A DNA stretch of 33,799 bases, from positions 1 through 33,799 of the forward strand of contig JAPXLT010000016.1 in assembly GCA_033809415.1 (NCBI GenBank). Reading direction: 5' to 3'. This document shows, one piece after another, positions 16,863 to 24,147 of this stretch; within the stretch, counting starts at the first letter, position 1; the number at the start of each line of letters is the position of its first letter. This DNA comes from JAQVUB01 sp033809415. Its GTDB lineage: Bacteria; Verrucomicrobiota; Lentisphaeria; Oligosphaerales; Oligosphaeraceae. The position numbers and the translations under genes are program-made. Under the pieces are notes generated by a model. That model was not told the origin of the DNA and ran no database searches. It saw only the letters and a list, made by a program, of their open reading frames with translations.

Positions 16863-16885
16863 TGCCGAAAAATCGGGGGGAAAAT

Positions 16886-16895
16886 NNNNNNNNNN
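16886..16895. other. Assembly gap (ten N)
   Basis: Ten undetermined bases immediately outside the transposon-end-like element. The true distance and content here are unknown, and repeats on either side could have caused the break. Confidence 0.99.
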
Positions 16896-16928
16896 ATCGG
16901 TCTTTGAACGTAATGGGTTAGTCTTCTG

Positions 16929-17047
16929 TAGTGCGTAGTGCGGGTCAGACGTGGTGGACAGTGTGGACAAAGTGGACAGGACAAGCCCCCCTCCCGCACC
17001 CCACGACAGTCAGAATAATCACAACCGGGACGGTTGCGCTACTTTTA
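16929..17047. repeat. Short 9-bp array and palindromic repeat
   Basis: GTGCGTAGTGCGGG (16930-16943) resembles the linker of the arrays at 20740 and 22473. It is followed by three 9-bp units GTGGACANN (16954-16980) and an inverted copy of the ACAACCGGGACGGTTGCGC palindrome (17018-17047). Confidence 0.65.
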
Positions 17048-17055
17048 AACCGCAT

Positions 17056-17124
17056 GCCATCCATCCGTCAAAGCTGCACCCCCACAAATTTTCCGAGTTT
17101 TCCGTGCTTTTCGTGGACAAAAAA
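17056..17124 (-). repeat. Intergenic repeat family B, copy 5
   Basis: Minus-strand reading CCACGAAAAGCACGGAAAACTC, TTTGTGGGGGTGCAGCTTTG, GACGGATGG. It follows the exonuclease gene in sense orientation. Adjoining GATTCTGACTGCTGATCAACG (17127-17147) resembles bases beside copy 4 (10018-10038). Confidence 0.75.
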
Positions 17125-17147
17125 TAGATTCTGACTGCTGATCAACG

Positions 17148-17168
17148 AAAAAAGTCAACTACTTTTTT
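17148..17168. terminator. AT-only hairpin after the exonuclease gene
   Basis: AAAAAAGT-CAACT-ACTTTTTT is a perfect eight-pair palindrome starting six bases after the exonuclease stop codon. It lacks GC pairs, so it would be a weak terminator, but it could act in either direction. Confidence 0.35.
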
Positions 17169-17173
17169 TAGGT

Positions 17174-17938
17174 TTACAGATCGAGAGTCAGGGTTACTGG
17201 GCAGTGGTCGGAGCCGGTGACTTCCGACAGGATTCCGGCGTCTGACACTCGGTTGCGGAAGGTCTGGTTGACGCAATGATAATCAATCCTCCAGCCGATA
17301 TTCTTTTCACGTGCGCGTGAACGGTAGGACCACCAAGTGTAGTGGCCGGGTTCGGGATGAAACATGCGAAAAGTATCCAGAAATCCCGCTGCCGTGAAAG
17401 CATCCATCCACGCTCGCTCCTCCGGCAGAAAACCAGGATTGTTGACATTTTCCTTGGGGCGCGCAAGATCGATTTCCTTGTGGGCAATATTGTAATCTCC
17501 GCAGAGAACCAGGTTTTTGCCGTGGCTGACCAGTTCACGGCACTTCTCAAGGATCGCCTCGCAGAAGGCTAGTTTGTATTCGAGTCTTGCGCCGGCCTCC
17601 TGGCTGTTGGGGAAGTAGCAGTTCAGCAGCGAGAAGTCCGGATACTCGAGAATCATCACTCGTCCTTCCTGATCAAATTCATCCAAGCCGAGTTTTTCGA
17701 TGGAGAGCGGTTCTTGGCGATAATAGGTCGCCACTCCGCTGTAACCCTTGCGCACAGCAGGAAACAGCTCGAGACGGTAGCCCGGCACCTCGAGCAATTC
17801 CGCATCAAGCTGACTGGGTTCCGCCTTCACTTCCTGCAAACAGACGCAATCTGCGCCGCTTCCAAGCAACCACTCGATGAAGCCTTTTTTCTGGATGGCT
17901 CGAAGCCCATTCACATTCCAGGATATAATACGTTTCAT
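17174..17938 (-). CDS. xth: Exodeoxyribonuclease III (AP endonuclease family)
   Basis: A 254-residue DNA repair nuclease that cuts at abasic sites and trims 3' ends. The family blocks are intact: ISWNVNGLRA (5-14), LQEVKAE with the metal-binding Glu, NCYFPNSQEAG, GDYNIAHKEIDLARPKEN, GWRIDYHCVN and the C-terminal GSDHCPVTLTL with the catalytic His. Length is normal. The start has GGGA five bases upstream. It stands alone as a housekeeping gene between two carbohydrate-use blocks, with no sign of linked function. Confidence 0.95.
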   Translation of the reverse strand: MKRIISWNVNGLRAIQKKGFIEWLLGSGADCVCLQEVKAEPSQLDAELLEVPGYRLELFPAVRKGYSGVATYYRQEPLSIEKLGLDEFDQEGRVMILEYPDFSLLNCYFPNSQEAGARLEYKLAFCEAILEKCRELVSHGKNLVLCGDYNIAHKEIDLARPKENVNNPGFLPEERAWMDAFTAAGFLDTFRMFHPEPGHYTWWSYRSRAREKNIGWRIDYHCVNQTFRNRVSDAGILSEVTGSDHCPVTLTLDL

Positions 17939-18059
17939 TCAATTCCCATTGCAATTTTGATCTGGCTGCCCCACTGGCGGTGTCACTTGTTGCTAAGATA
18001 TACCCTTTTAGATTGAAAAACAACCTTAAACTCATTGGCAGACAGTCCGTTTAAGGTAC

Positions 18060-18108
18060 CGCCAATTCCTGTCTTTTTTCTCCGACCGATCCGTCTGATC
18101 AGTCGGAG
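18060..18108 (+). repeat. Intergenic repeat family C, copy 1
   Basis: CGCCAATTCCTGTCTTTTTT, CTCCGACCGATCCGTCTGATCAG. TCTCCGAC and GTCGGAGA form a perfect eight-pair stem. A second copy is at 21141-21192. The rest of 17939-18219 holds only this and repeat B copy 6. Confidence 0.6.
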
Positions 18109-18126
18109 AAACCAATAGACCAGATC

Positions 18127-18210
18127 ACAAATTCGCGTGCCATTTTATCCGTCGAAGCAGCAACCCCTGGAAAAATTTTCGTACCTTTTCGTGTTTTTTC
18201 GTTGTTAAAA
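18127..18210 (-). repeat. Intergenic repeat family B, copy 6
   Basis: Minus-strand reading TTTTAACAACGAAAAAACACG, GGGGTTGCTGCTTCGACGGAT, GGCACGCGAATTTGTG. It begins nine bases after the stop codon of the minus-strand GH123/DUF4091-like gene, in sense orientation. Confidence 0.8.
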
Positions 18211-18219
18211 TTGTGTGCG

Positions 18220-20655
18220 TCAATTCAGCGGGCGATTGGCATCTTGCTTTAGGACGTAACGCCTGGTCAGCAAGCGCTTCTGGCCTTCATGCTCGATCTC
18301 GATTACGATACGGTTTTCGCCCAGGCGGGTGAGTTCCCTGGCGGCTTCGAGGCGGCCATTCCGAACCTTGCCTGCCGGCTGCCCATCCAAAGTGACTTCG
18401 GCGCCATCGGCCGCCAGCACCGTAAATTGCACCCGTGAAAACTCGGTGGCGCTGTTTTCAGGAGGGATCGAGCAGACCAGAGCCACGGGCGCACGATCAA
18501 AGTCCTCGATCTCCGCCGCGATTTTTTCCCGCAGTGCATAAAGCAGGCAGCTGTCATTGACGAAGTCAAAAGGCAGTTCCGGCAGCAACTCCTGCACGAT
18601 TTCAGCCAGCCGCGAAGCCCCATGCCCGGGGAAATGTTTCTCAATTTTTGCTTCCAGGATTTTCAGGTAATCAAAGTCGTCTATCGATTCGCGCACTTGC
18701 GCCAGACGCAGCGTGGGCACAAGCCGCCCGCCGGGGGCAAGGGCGGGGAAGACTGTCGTATTGTGTCCATTGCGGTAGGTTTTTTCGAGGTCAGTCCAGG
18801 GGTTGACCTCCGCGCCGAGTGTAGCTGTTATCTCCCAGGTCAAGCCTCCTTCTCCGTTGTTGGCATATATCTGCCAGGCAAAGAGCCTGTTTTTAATGTA
18901 GTCGTGATGATCGAGGGGATGCGGCCAGTTGTAGTACCAGATTTCGCGTCCGCGCTGCAACTCCGGCTTGATCTCGCCAAAAGCGAAGGGCACTGCAAAC
19001 ACGGTGAAATGCGGCAGTTCCGGATCGACCACATGCGGTGTAAAAAAACGGAATTCCGGCGCCTGGCGCTTGATCTCGCCAGTCAGGCGGTTCAGCTCTT
19101 CGTAAACCTTGACTTGCGGTTCATCATAGATATAACAGAAATATCGCAGTTGTGACGGGAAAGTGGCGCGCCAGTGCTCGTCCAGCTGGCGGGCGTACTG
19201 GCCGCTCAGATTGCGGGCGCGCTCGGAAAACAAGGATTCGCCAAAGACTTTCAAGTCGCCTTTTCTGAACCAGCCGCTGTAGTCGCCAAGCATTCCCAAA
19301 ATCGGCAGGGTGAAATTACACATTCCGAATTTTTCCCATTGCCGGAACACAAAGGCATCGAAGACCTGCCAGTCGGTCACCCGGAGCGTGTCTCCCTCGA
19401 TGGTGTATTTCGGCGCAGGCGGGTTGAGGCATTGATCGCCATTGATGCGATGGTCATGCAATATTCCGGAGAGGTCATCGGCGATTTCGGCACGGCTGCG
19501 GGTGTCCCGATATCCATTGACAACATGCGGCACCGAGCCATAGAAGAAGGTGCGCAGGTGCGCATTGTCCGGCAAGGCAAACGCCCGGACTTGCAGCTGC
19601 ACCGGCACTTCTGCGAGCACTTCTCCGGCCGAACGCAGAGTCACGCTGCCACGGTAAATCCCTGCTGCAGCAGTGGCGGGGGCGAACATCTTCACGAAAA
19701 AAATCGTGTTTTTCCCTGCTTCGGCATCGACAGGCTGAGCCGGCACGATCGGATCGGCCAGCTCCCCCTTCAAGGTCGGGTTGTCAGGATTGCGCATGGG
19801 CACAAATTTTACTACGCCATAGCTTTGCAAAGCGCCGGGAATGGTTCCGGCTGCTCCGGACAGATCGGAGAATTGCAGGGTCAGTTGTGGCAGAGCCTGC
19901 TTTGCAGCCAGCACCAGCTGGAATGGCTCGCGCTCATTGGCGGCGAGGCTCAGCTCGACCGCCGACAATGGTCGAGTTCCAGCCGGGATGCCTGTGGCAT
20001 CGACCCGCCGGAAATTCGCCTGTTTCCAGAGAGTCCCCGAGGGAAGCTCGGAAAGTATGCCTGCCGTGGATGCAAGATTTACGGGTTGGGGCTTCGTGAT
20101 GGCCACAACCCGGATGTCATCGACATAGATTTTGTATGGCCCATCGGAAAACCATAGTATAACCGACATCTGCTTAGTCCCGACCGGCGGATAAAATTCC
20201 ACCTTGAGCTGATGCCACTTTCCGGGGGTGGCATCGCCTTTCGGGAAGAGATACTTATAGCCGCCTTCCTGCATTGCGAAAGCGACACGACCCGAAACTC
20301 TGGTATGAGGTGCTGCTGCAGCGACGTAGTAGCGGAAGCTGAACTCGTATTTTGCATCGGGGATCATCTGCAGGACATCCCTGTTGCTGTCGATGGCATG
20401 CCTCTCCCACAACTTTGTTTCCAGCAGCAATGCCTTGTCACCAGCATAAACTTTCTCACTTTGCACCCGGTTGCCAATCGATCCATCGGGATGCGGAATG
20501 ATTTTTCCGGTCGCGTCACGCAGCTGTGAACGGATATGGAAACTCTGCTGGTACGGCTGTTCAAAATCGCCGCCGGGAGTCAGTAAAATTTCCCCTGCGG
20601 CAAACACAATGACGGCACATAAAATCTCGATGACTGCAATATATCTATGCATCAT
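18220..20655 (-). CDS. Secreted GH123/DUF4091-like glycoside hydrolase with N-terminal binding module
   Basis: Predicted exported enzyme of 811 residues. Residues 1-20 are a signal peptide. Residues about 27-187 resemble a CBM4/9-type jelly roll (TPGGDFEQPY, GKWHQLKVEFYPP, YKIYVDDIRVV). Residues 230-360 form a beta-sandwich (NEREPFQLVLAAKQ, AGIYRGSVTL). The catalytic barrel has IYDEP with the acidic pair Asp511-Glu512, as in GH123, and the DUF4091 stretch RESIDDFDYLKILE (655-668). A beta-rich C-terminal domain ends the protein. Start at 20655 is set by AAGGAG five bases upstream; the frame upstream of it runs through tandem repeats and is not coding. The substrate is unknown; GH123 as defined acts on N-acetylgalactosamine glycosides. 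Confidence 0.8.
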   Translation of the reverse strand: MMHRYIAVIEILCAVIVFAAGEILLTPGGDFEQPYQQSFHIRSQLRDATGKIIPHPDGSIGNRVQSEKVYAGDKALLLETKLWERHAIDSNRDVLQMIPDAKYEFSFRYYVAAAAPHTRVSGRVAFAMQEGGYKYLFPKGDATPGKWHQLKVEFYPPVGTKQMSVILWFSDGPYKIYVDDIRVVAITKPQPVNLASTAGILSELPSGTLWKQANFRRVDATGIPAGTRPLSAVELSLAANEREPFQLVLAAKQALPQLTLQFSDLSGAAGTIPGALQSYGVVKFVPMRNPDNPTLKGELADPIVPAQPVDAEAGKNTIFFVKMFAPATAAAGIYRGSVTLRSAGEVLAEVPVQLQVRAFALPDNAHLRTFFYGSVPHVVNGYRDTRSRAEIADDLSGILHDHRINGDQCLNPPAPKYTIEGDTLRVTDWQVFDAFVFRQWEKFGMCNFTLPILGMLGDYSGWFRKGDLKVFGESLFSERARNLSGQYARQLDEHWRATFPSQLRYFCYIYDEPQVKVYEELNRLTGEIKRQAPEFRFFTPHVVDPELPHFTVFAVPFAFGEIKPELQRGREIWYYNWPHPLDHHDYIKNRLFAWQIYANNGEGGLTWEITATLGAEVNPWTDLEKTYRNGHNTTVFPALAPGGRLVPTLRLAQVRESIDDFDYLKILEAKIEKHFPGHGASRLAEIVQELLPELPFDFVNDSCLLYALREKIAAEIEDFDRAPVALVCSIPPENSATEFSRVQFTVLAADGAEVTLDGQPAGKVRNGRLEAARELTRLGENRIVIEIEHEGQKRLLTRRYVLKQDANRPLN

Positions 20656-20669
20656 ATTTACTCCTTGGC

Positions 20670-20690
20670 AGGGTGCAGGGTGCAGGGGGC
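20670..20690 (+). repeat. Tandem 7-bp array next to the GH123-like start
   Basis: CAGGGTGCAGGGTGCAGGGGG: about three 7-bp units lying 15 bases upstream of the start codon of the minus-strand enzyme. Confidence 0.8.
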
Positions 20691-20710
20691 GAGTGGGTGC
20701 GGTGTAAAAG

Positions 20711-20735
20711 GTGGCGCAACCGTCCCGGTTGTGAT
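20711..20735 (+). repeat. Palindromic repeat GCAACCGTCCCGGTTG, copy 3
   Basis: Same block as 1579-1611 and, inverted, 17018-17047, including the GTGGCGC-like left flank and TGTGAT right flank. Confidence 0.65.
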
Positions 20736-20761
20736 GTGCGTGGTGCGGGGAGGGCTGTGTT

Positions 20762-20815
20762 CTGTCCGACCTGTCCGACCTGTCCGACCTGTCCGACCTG
20801 TCCGACCTGTCCGAC
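20762..20815 (+). repeat. Tandem 9-bp array CTGTCCGAC
   Basis: Six exact copies of CTGTCCGAC, preceded by GTGGTGCGGGGAGGGCTGTG. A related set of three 9-bp units follows at 20842-20868 (CTGTCCACC, CTGTCCACA, ATGTCTACT). The same linker and unit recur at 22473-22530. Confidence 0.95.
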
Positions 20816-20881
20816 GGGCGCATGGTGCAGGGTGCTGTGTTCTGTCCACCCTGTCCACAATGTCTACTGCATTTAGCCTGT

Positions 20882-20915
20882 ACCCTGCACCCTGCACCCT
20901 GCACCCTGCACCCTC
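20882..20915 (-). repeat. Tandem 7-bp array, inverted
   Basis: ACCCTGC repeated almost five times, the reverse complement of the unit at 9646 and 20670. With those it makes the whole 20670-20915 block a mosaic of arrays upstream of the GH123-like gene, where its promoter should be. Confidence 0.9.
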
Positions 20916-21140
20916 CTTAACCCTCGCGCGCACGGTAAGGGTGGTTCGCCCCCTGGTTGGGTGGGGCTTGGAGGCTGTCTGAACCACAGCGGAAAAATAG
21001 TGCCGCAAAAATGATTTTTCAAGCAGAATCATAAGAAGTCATGCAGAAACATAGAAATTCCTACAAAATCATACAATTCCTAAAAGCACGAACTTTTATA
21101 GAGTTGGCGGTGTGCTGATCGTAACATTCAGACATTCTAT
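20916..21140. other. Gap without a recognised gene
   Basis: It contains AT-rich stretches with loosely repeated AATCATA and ATTCCTA words (21024-21080), and could include the promoter of the minus-strand GH123-like enzyme. Nothing was identified firmly. Confidence 0.4.
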
Positions 21141-21192
21141 CGCCAATTTCCGTCTTTTTTCTCCGATGGATCGGACGGATCAAGTAGATCAG
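21141..21192 (+). repeat. Intergenic repeat family C, copy 2
   Basis: CGCCAATTTCCGTCTTTTTT, CTCCGATGGATCGGACGGATC, followed by GTAGATCAG. Parallel to 18060-18108. Confidence 0.6.
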
Positions 21193-21224
21193 TCCGATCT
21201 GTCTGATCGGCGATGTTGGGATTA

Positions 21225-21313
21225 GCCCTGAAAGGGCGCGACATACCAGCCCAGGGCAACGCCCTGGGTCAGGGATCACACCATTCGCAAAGCCCTGAAA
21301 GGGCGTGACATAG
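21225..21313 (+). repeat. Palindromic repeats GCCCTGAAAGGGC (two copies) and CCCAGGGCAACGCCCTGGG
   Basis: GCCCT-GAA-AGGGC occurs at 21225-21237 and 21292-21304, each followed by GYGACATA. Between them at 21250-21268 is the larger perfect palindrome CCCAGGGC-AAC-GCCCTGGG. The layout suggests REP-like elements. Bases 21314-21700 include an eight-pair hairpin TCTTTCAC/GTGAAAGA (21345-21375) and no gene that I recognise. Confidence 0.7.
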
Positions 21314-21813
21314 GAGCCAGCCACAGCGTAATTCCCATGTAAAATCTTTCACACAACAAGAAGTTAGGTGAAAGAATGAAAACGCCCTGAGAGGCACGGA
21401 GTTGGCGGATAGAAGAACATTTCGAGGTGAACCGGGGGGGTGAATTATCTCCAACCGATCACATGCATCCCGGCATTTCTCTTTGTGCCTCTGTGCCTTT
21501 GTGAGATGCCACAGATGATTCGTGCAATTTGATTTTTGATTGGAATAAGTAAAGAGCATTGCCACATAGCCCTCAGGAGGCTTATTCTATAATTCATTGA
21601 GTAAGTATGCTATTCAGCCTAGGGTGAGGCATTACCCCAACATTAGGGGACTCGGAGAAGCGCAAAGGAAGACTGATTCATGATTGAGGTAGGAAGTTTT
21701 AGATGCCGCTGCTTGATTTTTCCAGCTCAAGATGTAAGGTGATTTTTGTCTATTTGTCCATCCCAGTATGTTGCCAAGCAGGACACTGTTTCAAAAAGGA
21801 AAGTCGACAATTT

Positions 21814-22377
21814 ATGAGATTTCAACTAACTTGGCTTTTGAGCTTTGTCAGATATTCAGTGTTTCTTGCAGTCTATATGTGCGGTCATCTTTCGATGTAT
21901 GCACAATCTTCAGATTCTACAAAGAACAATGAATCCGTCAAGCAGGAGCGCAACTCTATAGTGGAGGCGTCATCTGGAAGAAAAGAGAACCCCAAGAGTT
22001 GTCTCGACTACATTCGACAAACCGGCAAGCTGTGGGGGATCAGTGAGGTTGTGATCGATGAAGCCGCAGGAACTGTCACGCTGGTGAATGTTAGGAATGC
22101 TGGATATGGATATGGACTTACCATGTATGATTGCGAGAATAAACGCTCTTTGCAAGTCACTCTCAAGGTAAATCAACACTGCCGTCTTTCAGATGGGCAC
22201 CATGCCTTCATGAAATATGAGATCAAGTCAATCAAAGACGGAATCGTTGAAGTCGCAGTCACAGACCGATTCGATGCGAGGAGCTTCGGAAAGGGAGTAA
22301 CAGAGCAGACAGGAAACGTTTCAGTGAAACCATACAAAGATGATGACAAGAAAACCGAATCCATTGGCACAAAATGA
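21814..22377 (+). CDS. Hypothetical secreted protein
   Basis: A 187-residue protein not recognised as any family. From the ATG at 21814 the N-terminus is hydrophobic (MRFQLTWLLSFVRYSVFLAV) and ends near MYAQSS, consistent with a signal peptide. A polar, probably disordered linker (SDSTKNNESVKQERNSI) follows, then a small beta-rich domain (GISEVVIDEAAGTVTLVN; LQVTLKVNQHCRLSDGHHAF; SIKDGIVEVAVTDRFDAR) and a Lys/Asp-rich tail. AAGGAAAG lies upstream at a rather long spacing. An in-frame ATG at 21703 would add 37 residues without clear purpose. It lies alone between repeats; base use is more AT-rich than in the enzymes. Confidence 0.55.
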   Translation: MRFQLTWLLSFVRYSVFLAVYMCGHLSMYAQSSDSTKNNESVKQERNSIVEASSGRKENPKSCLDYIRQTGKLWGISEVVIDEAAGTVTLVNVRNAGYGYGLTMYDCENKRSLQVTLKVNQHCRLSDGHHAFMKYEIKSIKDGIVEVAVTDRFDARSFGKGVTEQTGNVSVKPYKDDDKKTESIGTK

Positions 22378-22387
22378 CTGTATAGGA

Positions 22388-22472
22388 CAGGGGGCAGGGT
22401 GCAGGGGGCAGGGGGCAGGGGGCAGGGGGCAGGGGGCAGGGGGCAGGGGGCAGGGGGCAGGGGGCAGGGGGC
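22388..22472 (+). repeat. Tandem 7-bp array CAGGGGG
   Basis: About twelve copies of CAGGGGG, one of them CAGGGTG, starting 11 bases after the hypothetical gene. GTGGTGCGGGGAGGGCTGTG follows, as at 20739. Confidence 0.95.
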
Positions 22473-22494
22473 GTGGTGCGGGGAGGGCTGTGTT

Positions 22495-22530
22495 CTATCT
22501 GACCTGTCCGACCTGTCTGACCTGTCCGAC
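22495..22530 (+). repeat. Tandem 9-bp array, CTGTCCGAC type
   Basis: Four 9-bp units: CTATCTGAC, CTGTCCGAC, CTGTCTGAC, CTGTCCGAC. The array ends three bases before the dinB stop codon. Confidence 0.95.
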
Positions 22531-22533
22531 TTT

Positions 22534-23751
22534 TTATTCAGCAAAGCCTCGTTTCAAGGCCTTGCTGCCGAATTTCTGGCGGAGCTGATCGACGGCCTGG
22601 TCCAATGAGGCGTCTTTGGCGGCAGTTGCGGTATGTTCTTTTTCCGGTTCCGGGAATAGGAGGAGTTGACGGGATTCTTCCTGCTGTGAAGCTCCGGGTT
22701 CCTGCAATTGAGTGACACCGAAACCGACGAGCCGGATCGCTTCCTTTGGCGCGGCCTGTTCAAACAGGCTGGCAGCGCATTTCAGCAGAACGCGGTCGGC
22801 TTGGCTGGCAGGGCGAACGGGCATCTGCCGTGTAATCGTGCGAAAATCCTTGAAACGCAATTTCAGCTGTGCGCAGCCGGCCAGCAAGCCCGCCGCACGC
22901 AAGCGGGAGGCGACTTCCTCACAAAGCCCCAGGAGGCAGTGGCGGACAGCACCCATGTCCCGGCAATCCTCAGGAAAGGTCTCCTCCCGCGAAATCGATT
23001 TTTCCTGCACAGGCTCCCGATGCACCTTGCGGGAATCCTGCCCCCTCGAGAGGGCATATAGATGATGCCCGGCTGCGGAACCGAGCAACTTGCAGAGTAC
23101 CTCGAGAGGAGTTTTCTGGATATCGGCAATGCGCTTCAGACCGTAGCTCCCGAGGACTTGCCCAGTTTTTTCCCCGACACCCCAGATTTTACGTACCGGT
23201 AATGGTGCCAGGAATGCCAGGATTTCGTCGGGGTCTTCCGGAACGACTGTCAAGCCATCGGGTTTCTGCATGTCGCTGGCCAGTTTAGCCAGGAACATAT
23301 TGCTGGCTACTCCGACCGATGAACTCAAGCCAAGTTCTGTGCGGATGCGTGCTTTCAAGGCGCATGCGACGGCCACCGGCTCCGTAATGCCGCGCACTTC
23401 CTGCAAGTCGAGAAAGGCCTCATCAATTGAGACCATCTCGACAAAGGGAGTTACTTCATAAAAAAAACGCTGTATGCGCTGCGACATTTCTTCATAGCGG
23501 GCATGTCGCACTGGAACGAAAATACCTTGCGGACAGAGCTTATATGCTGTCCTCGAGGGCATCGCCGAATGCACCCCAAAACGCCGCGCTTCATAAGAAC
23601 AAGTCGATACCACGCCACGCTGATCCGGAGGTGCCCCGACAATCACCGGCTTGCCGCGCCATTCGGGGTGATCCAACTGCTCGATGGCAGCAAAAAACGC
23701 ATCCATATCCAGATGCAATATGTGATTTTGAAGTCCGGAAGACATCAGCAT
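22534..23751 (-). CDS. dinB: DNA polymerase IV (Y-family translesion polymerase)
   Basis: A 405-residue Y-family polymerase that copies past damaged template. The catalytic blocks are intact: LHLDMDAFFAAIEQ with the first metal-binding Asp, VSTCSYEARRFGVHSAM, and VEMVSIDEAFLDL with the Asp-Glu pair. Helix-hairpin-helix (LPVRKIWGVGEKTGQVLGSY) and little-finger regions follow. SRQLLLFPEP near the C-terminus fits a beta-clamp-binding motif (QLxLF). The starts at 23751 and 23745 are both possible; neither has a strong ribosome-binding site. No convincing LexA box was seen upstream. It has no evident link with the neighbouring carbohydrate genes. Confidence 0.95.
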   Translation of the reverse strand: MLMSSGLQNHILHLDMDAFFAAIEQLDHPEWRGKPVIVGAPPDQRGVVSTCSYEARRFGVHSAMPSRTAYKLCPQGIFVPVRHARYEEMSQRIQRFFYEVTPFVEMVSIDEAFLDLQEVRGITEPVAVACALKARIRTELGLSSSVGVASNMFLAKLASDMQKPDGLTVVPEDPDEILAFLAPLPVRKIWGVGEKTGQVLGSYGLKRIADIQKTPLEVLCKLLGSAAGHHLYALSRGQDSRKVHREPVQEKSISREETFPEDCRDMGAVRHCLLGLCEEVASRLRAAGLLAGCAQLKLRFKDFRTITRQMPVRPASQADRVLLKCAASLFEQAAPKEAIRLVGFGVTQLQEPGASQQEESRQLLLFPEPEKEHTATAAKDASLDQAVDQLRQKFGSKALKRGFAE

Positions 23752-23903
23752 TTAAGGGGCGCCAAGCAATGTAAAAGCAACGACCCTATAGAGTTTTTTG
23801 TACTACTCACTCGACTTCTTGTTTTTGGCATACAAGCATTTGCCCGACAGAACCGTCTGATTGTGGTGCCTTTACAAGGCACTGCGTTTGGTGGGTTCCA
23901 CAC

Positions 23904-23961
23904 CCCAGGCTAAAGCCTGGGATTAAGCATGGTTAAGCGCCTACGGCGCAAAGCATTATGC
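23904..23961 (+). repeat. Palindromic intergenic repeat, family E, copy 2
   Basis: CCCAGGCTAAAGCCTGGG (23904-23921) and GCGCCTACGGCGC (23937-23949) are perfect palindromes joined by ATTAAGCATGGTTAA. The complete form of the element at 1-56. No gene is seen in 23752-24147. Confidence 0.75.
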
Positions 23962-23988
23962 CGATCCGGCCAATCCGACCGATCAGCT

Positions 23989-24065
23989 GTCCGTGTCCTG
24001 TCCGTGTCCCGTCCGTGTCCCGTCCGTGTCCCGTCCGTGTAAAGTCCGTGTAAAGTCCGTGTGGG
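23989..24065 (+). repeat. Tandem 11-bp array GTCCGTGTCCC/GTCCGTGTAAA
   Basis: Seven 11-bp units share GTCCGTGT; the last three bases are CCT, CCC (three times), AAA (twice), then GGG. It directly joins repeat A copy 3. Confidence 0.95.
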
Positions 24066-24117
24066 TTGTGGGCGTTAGTCCACGCCAAGTCTTTTCGTGT
24101 TTTTTCGTTGTTAAAAC
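24062..24117 (-). repeat. Intergenic repeat family A, copy 3
   Basis: Minus-strand reading TTTTAACAACGAAAAAACACG, AAAAGACTTGGCGTGGAC, TAAC, GCCCACAACCC. It begins 30 bases after the stop codon of the LamG/CBM9 enzyme in sense orientation. The hairpin stem has one A.C mismatch here. ACCCCACAACCCAG just before it suggests a second partial unit. Confidence 0.75.
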
Positions 24118-24147
24118 TGGGTTGTGGGGTGTCAGTCCATTGCCGTT

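Noticed and set aside
20762..20815. CRISPR array
   Set aside because: The units are contiguous 9-bp repeats with no spacers, and no cas gene is nearby. The same applies to the arrays at 22388 and 23989.
20656..20904. N-terminal extension of the GH123-like gene with SDRSDR repeats
   Set aside because: The extension is the 9-bp array read in frame; a good ribosome-binding site and signal peptide start at 20655.
22340..22588. Gly/Gln-repeat frames over the CAGGGGG array
   Set aside because: They are products of the tandem array, without start signals or domains.
23752..23900. LexA/SOS box for dinB
   Set aside because: Words such as TGTAC occur, but no spaced inverted motif matching a known LexA site could be found.
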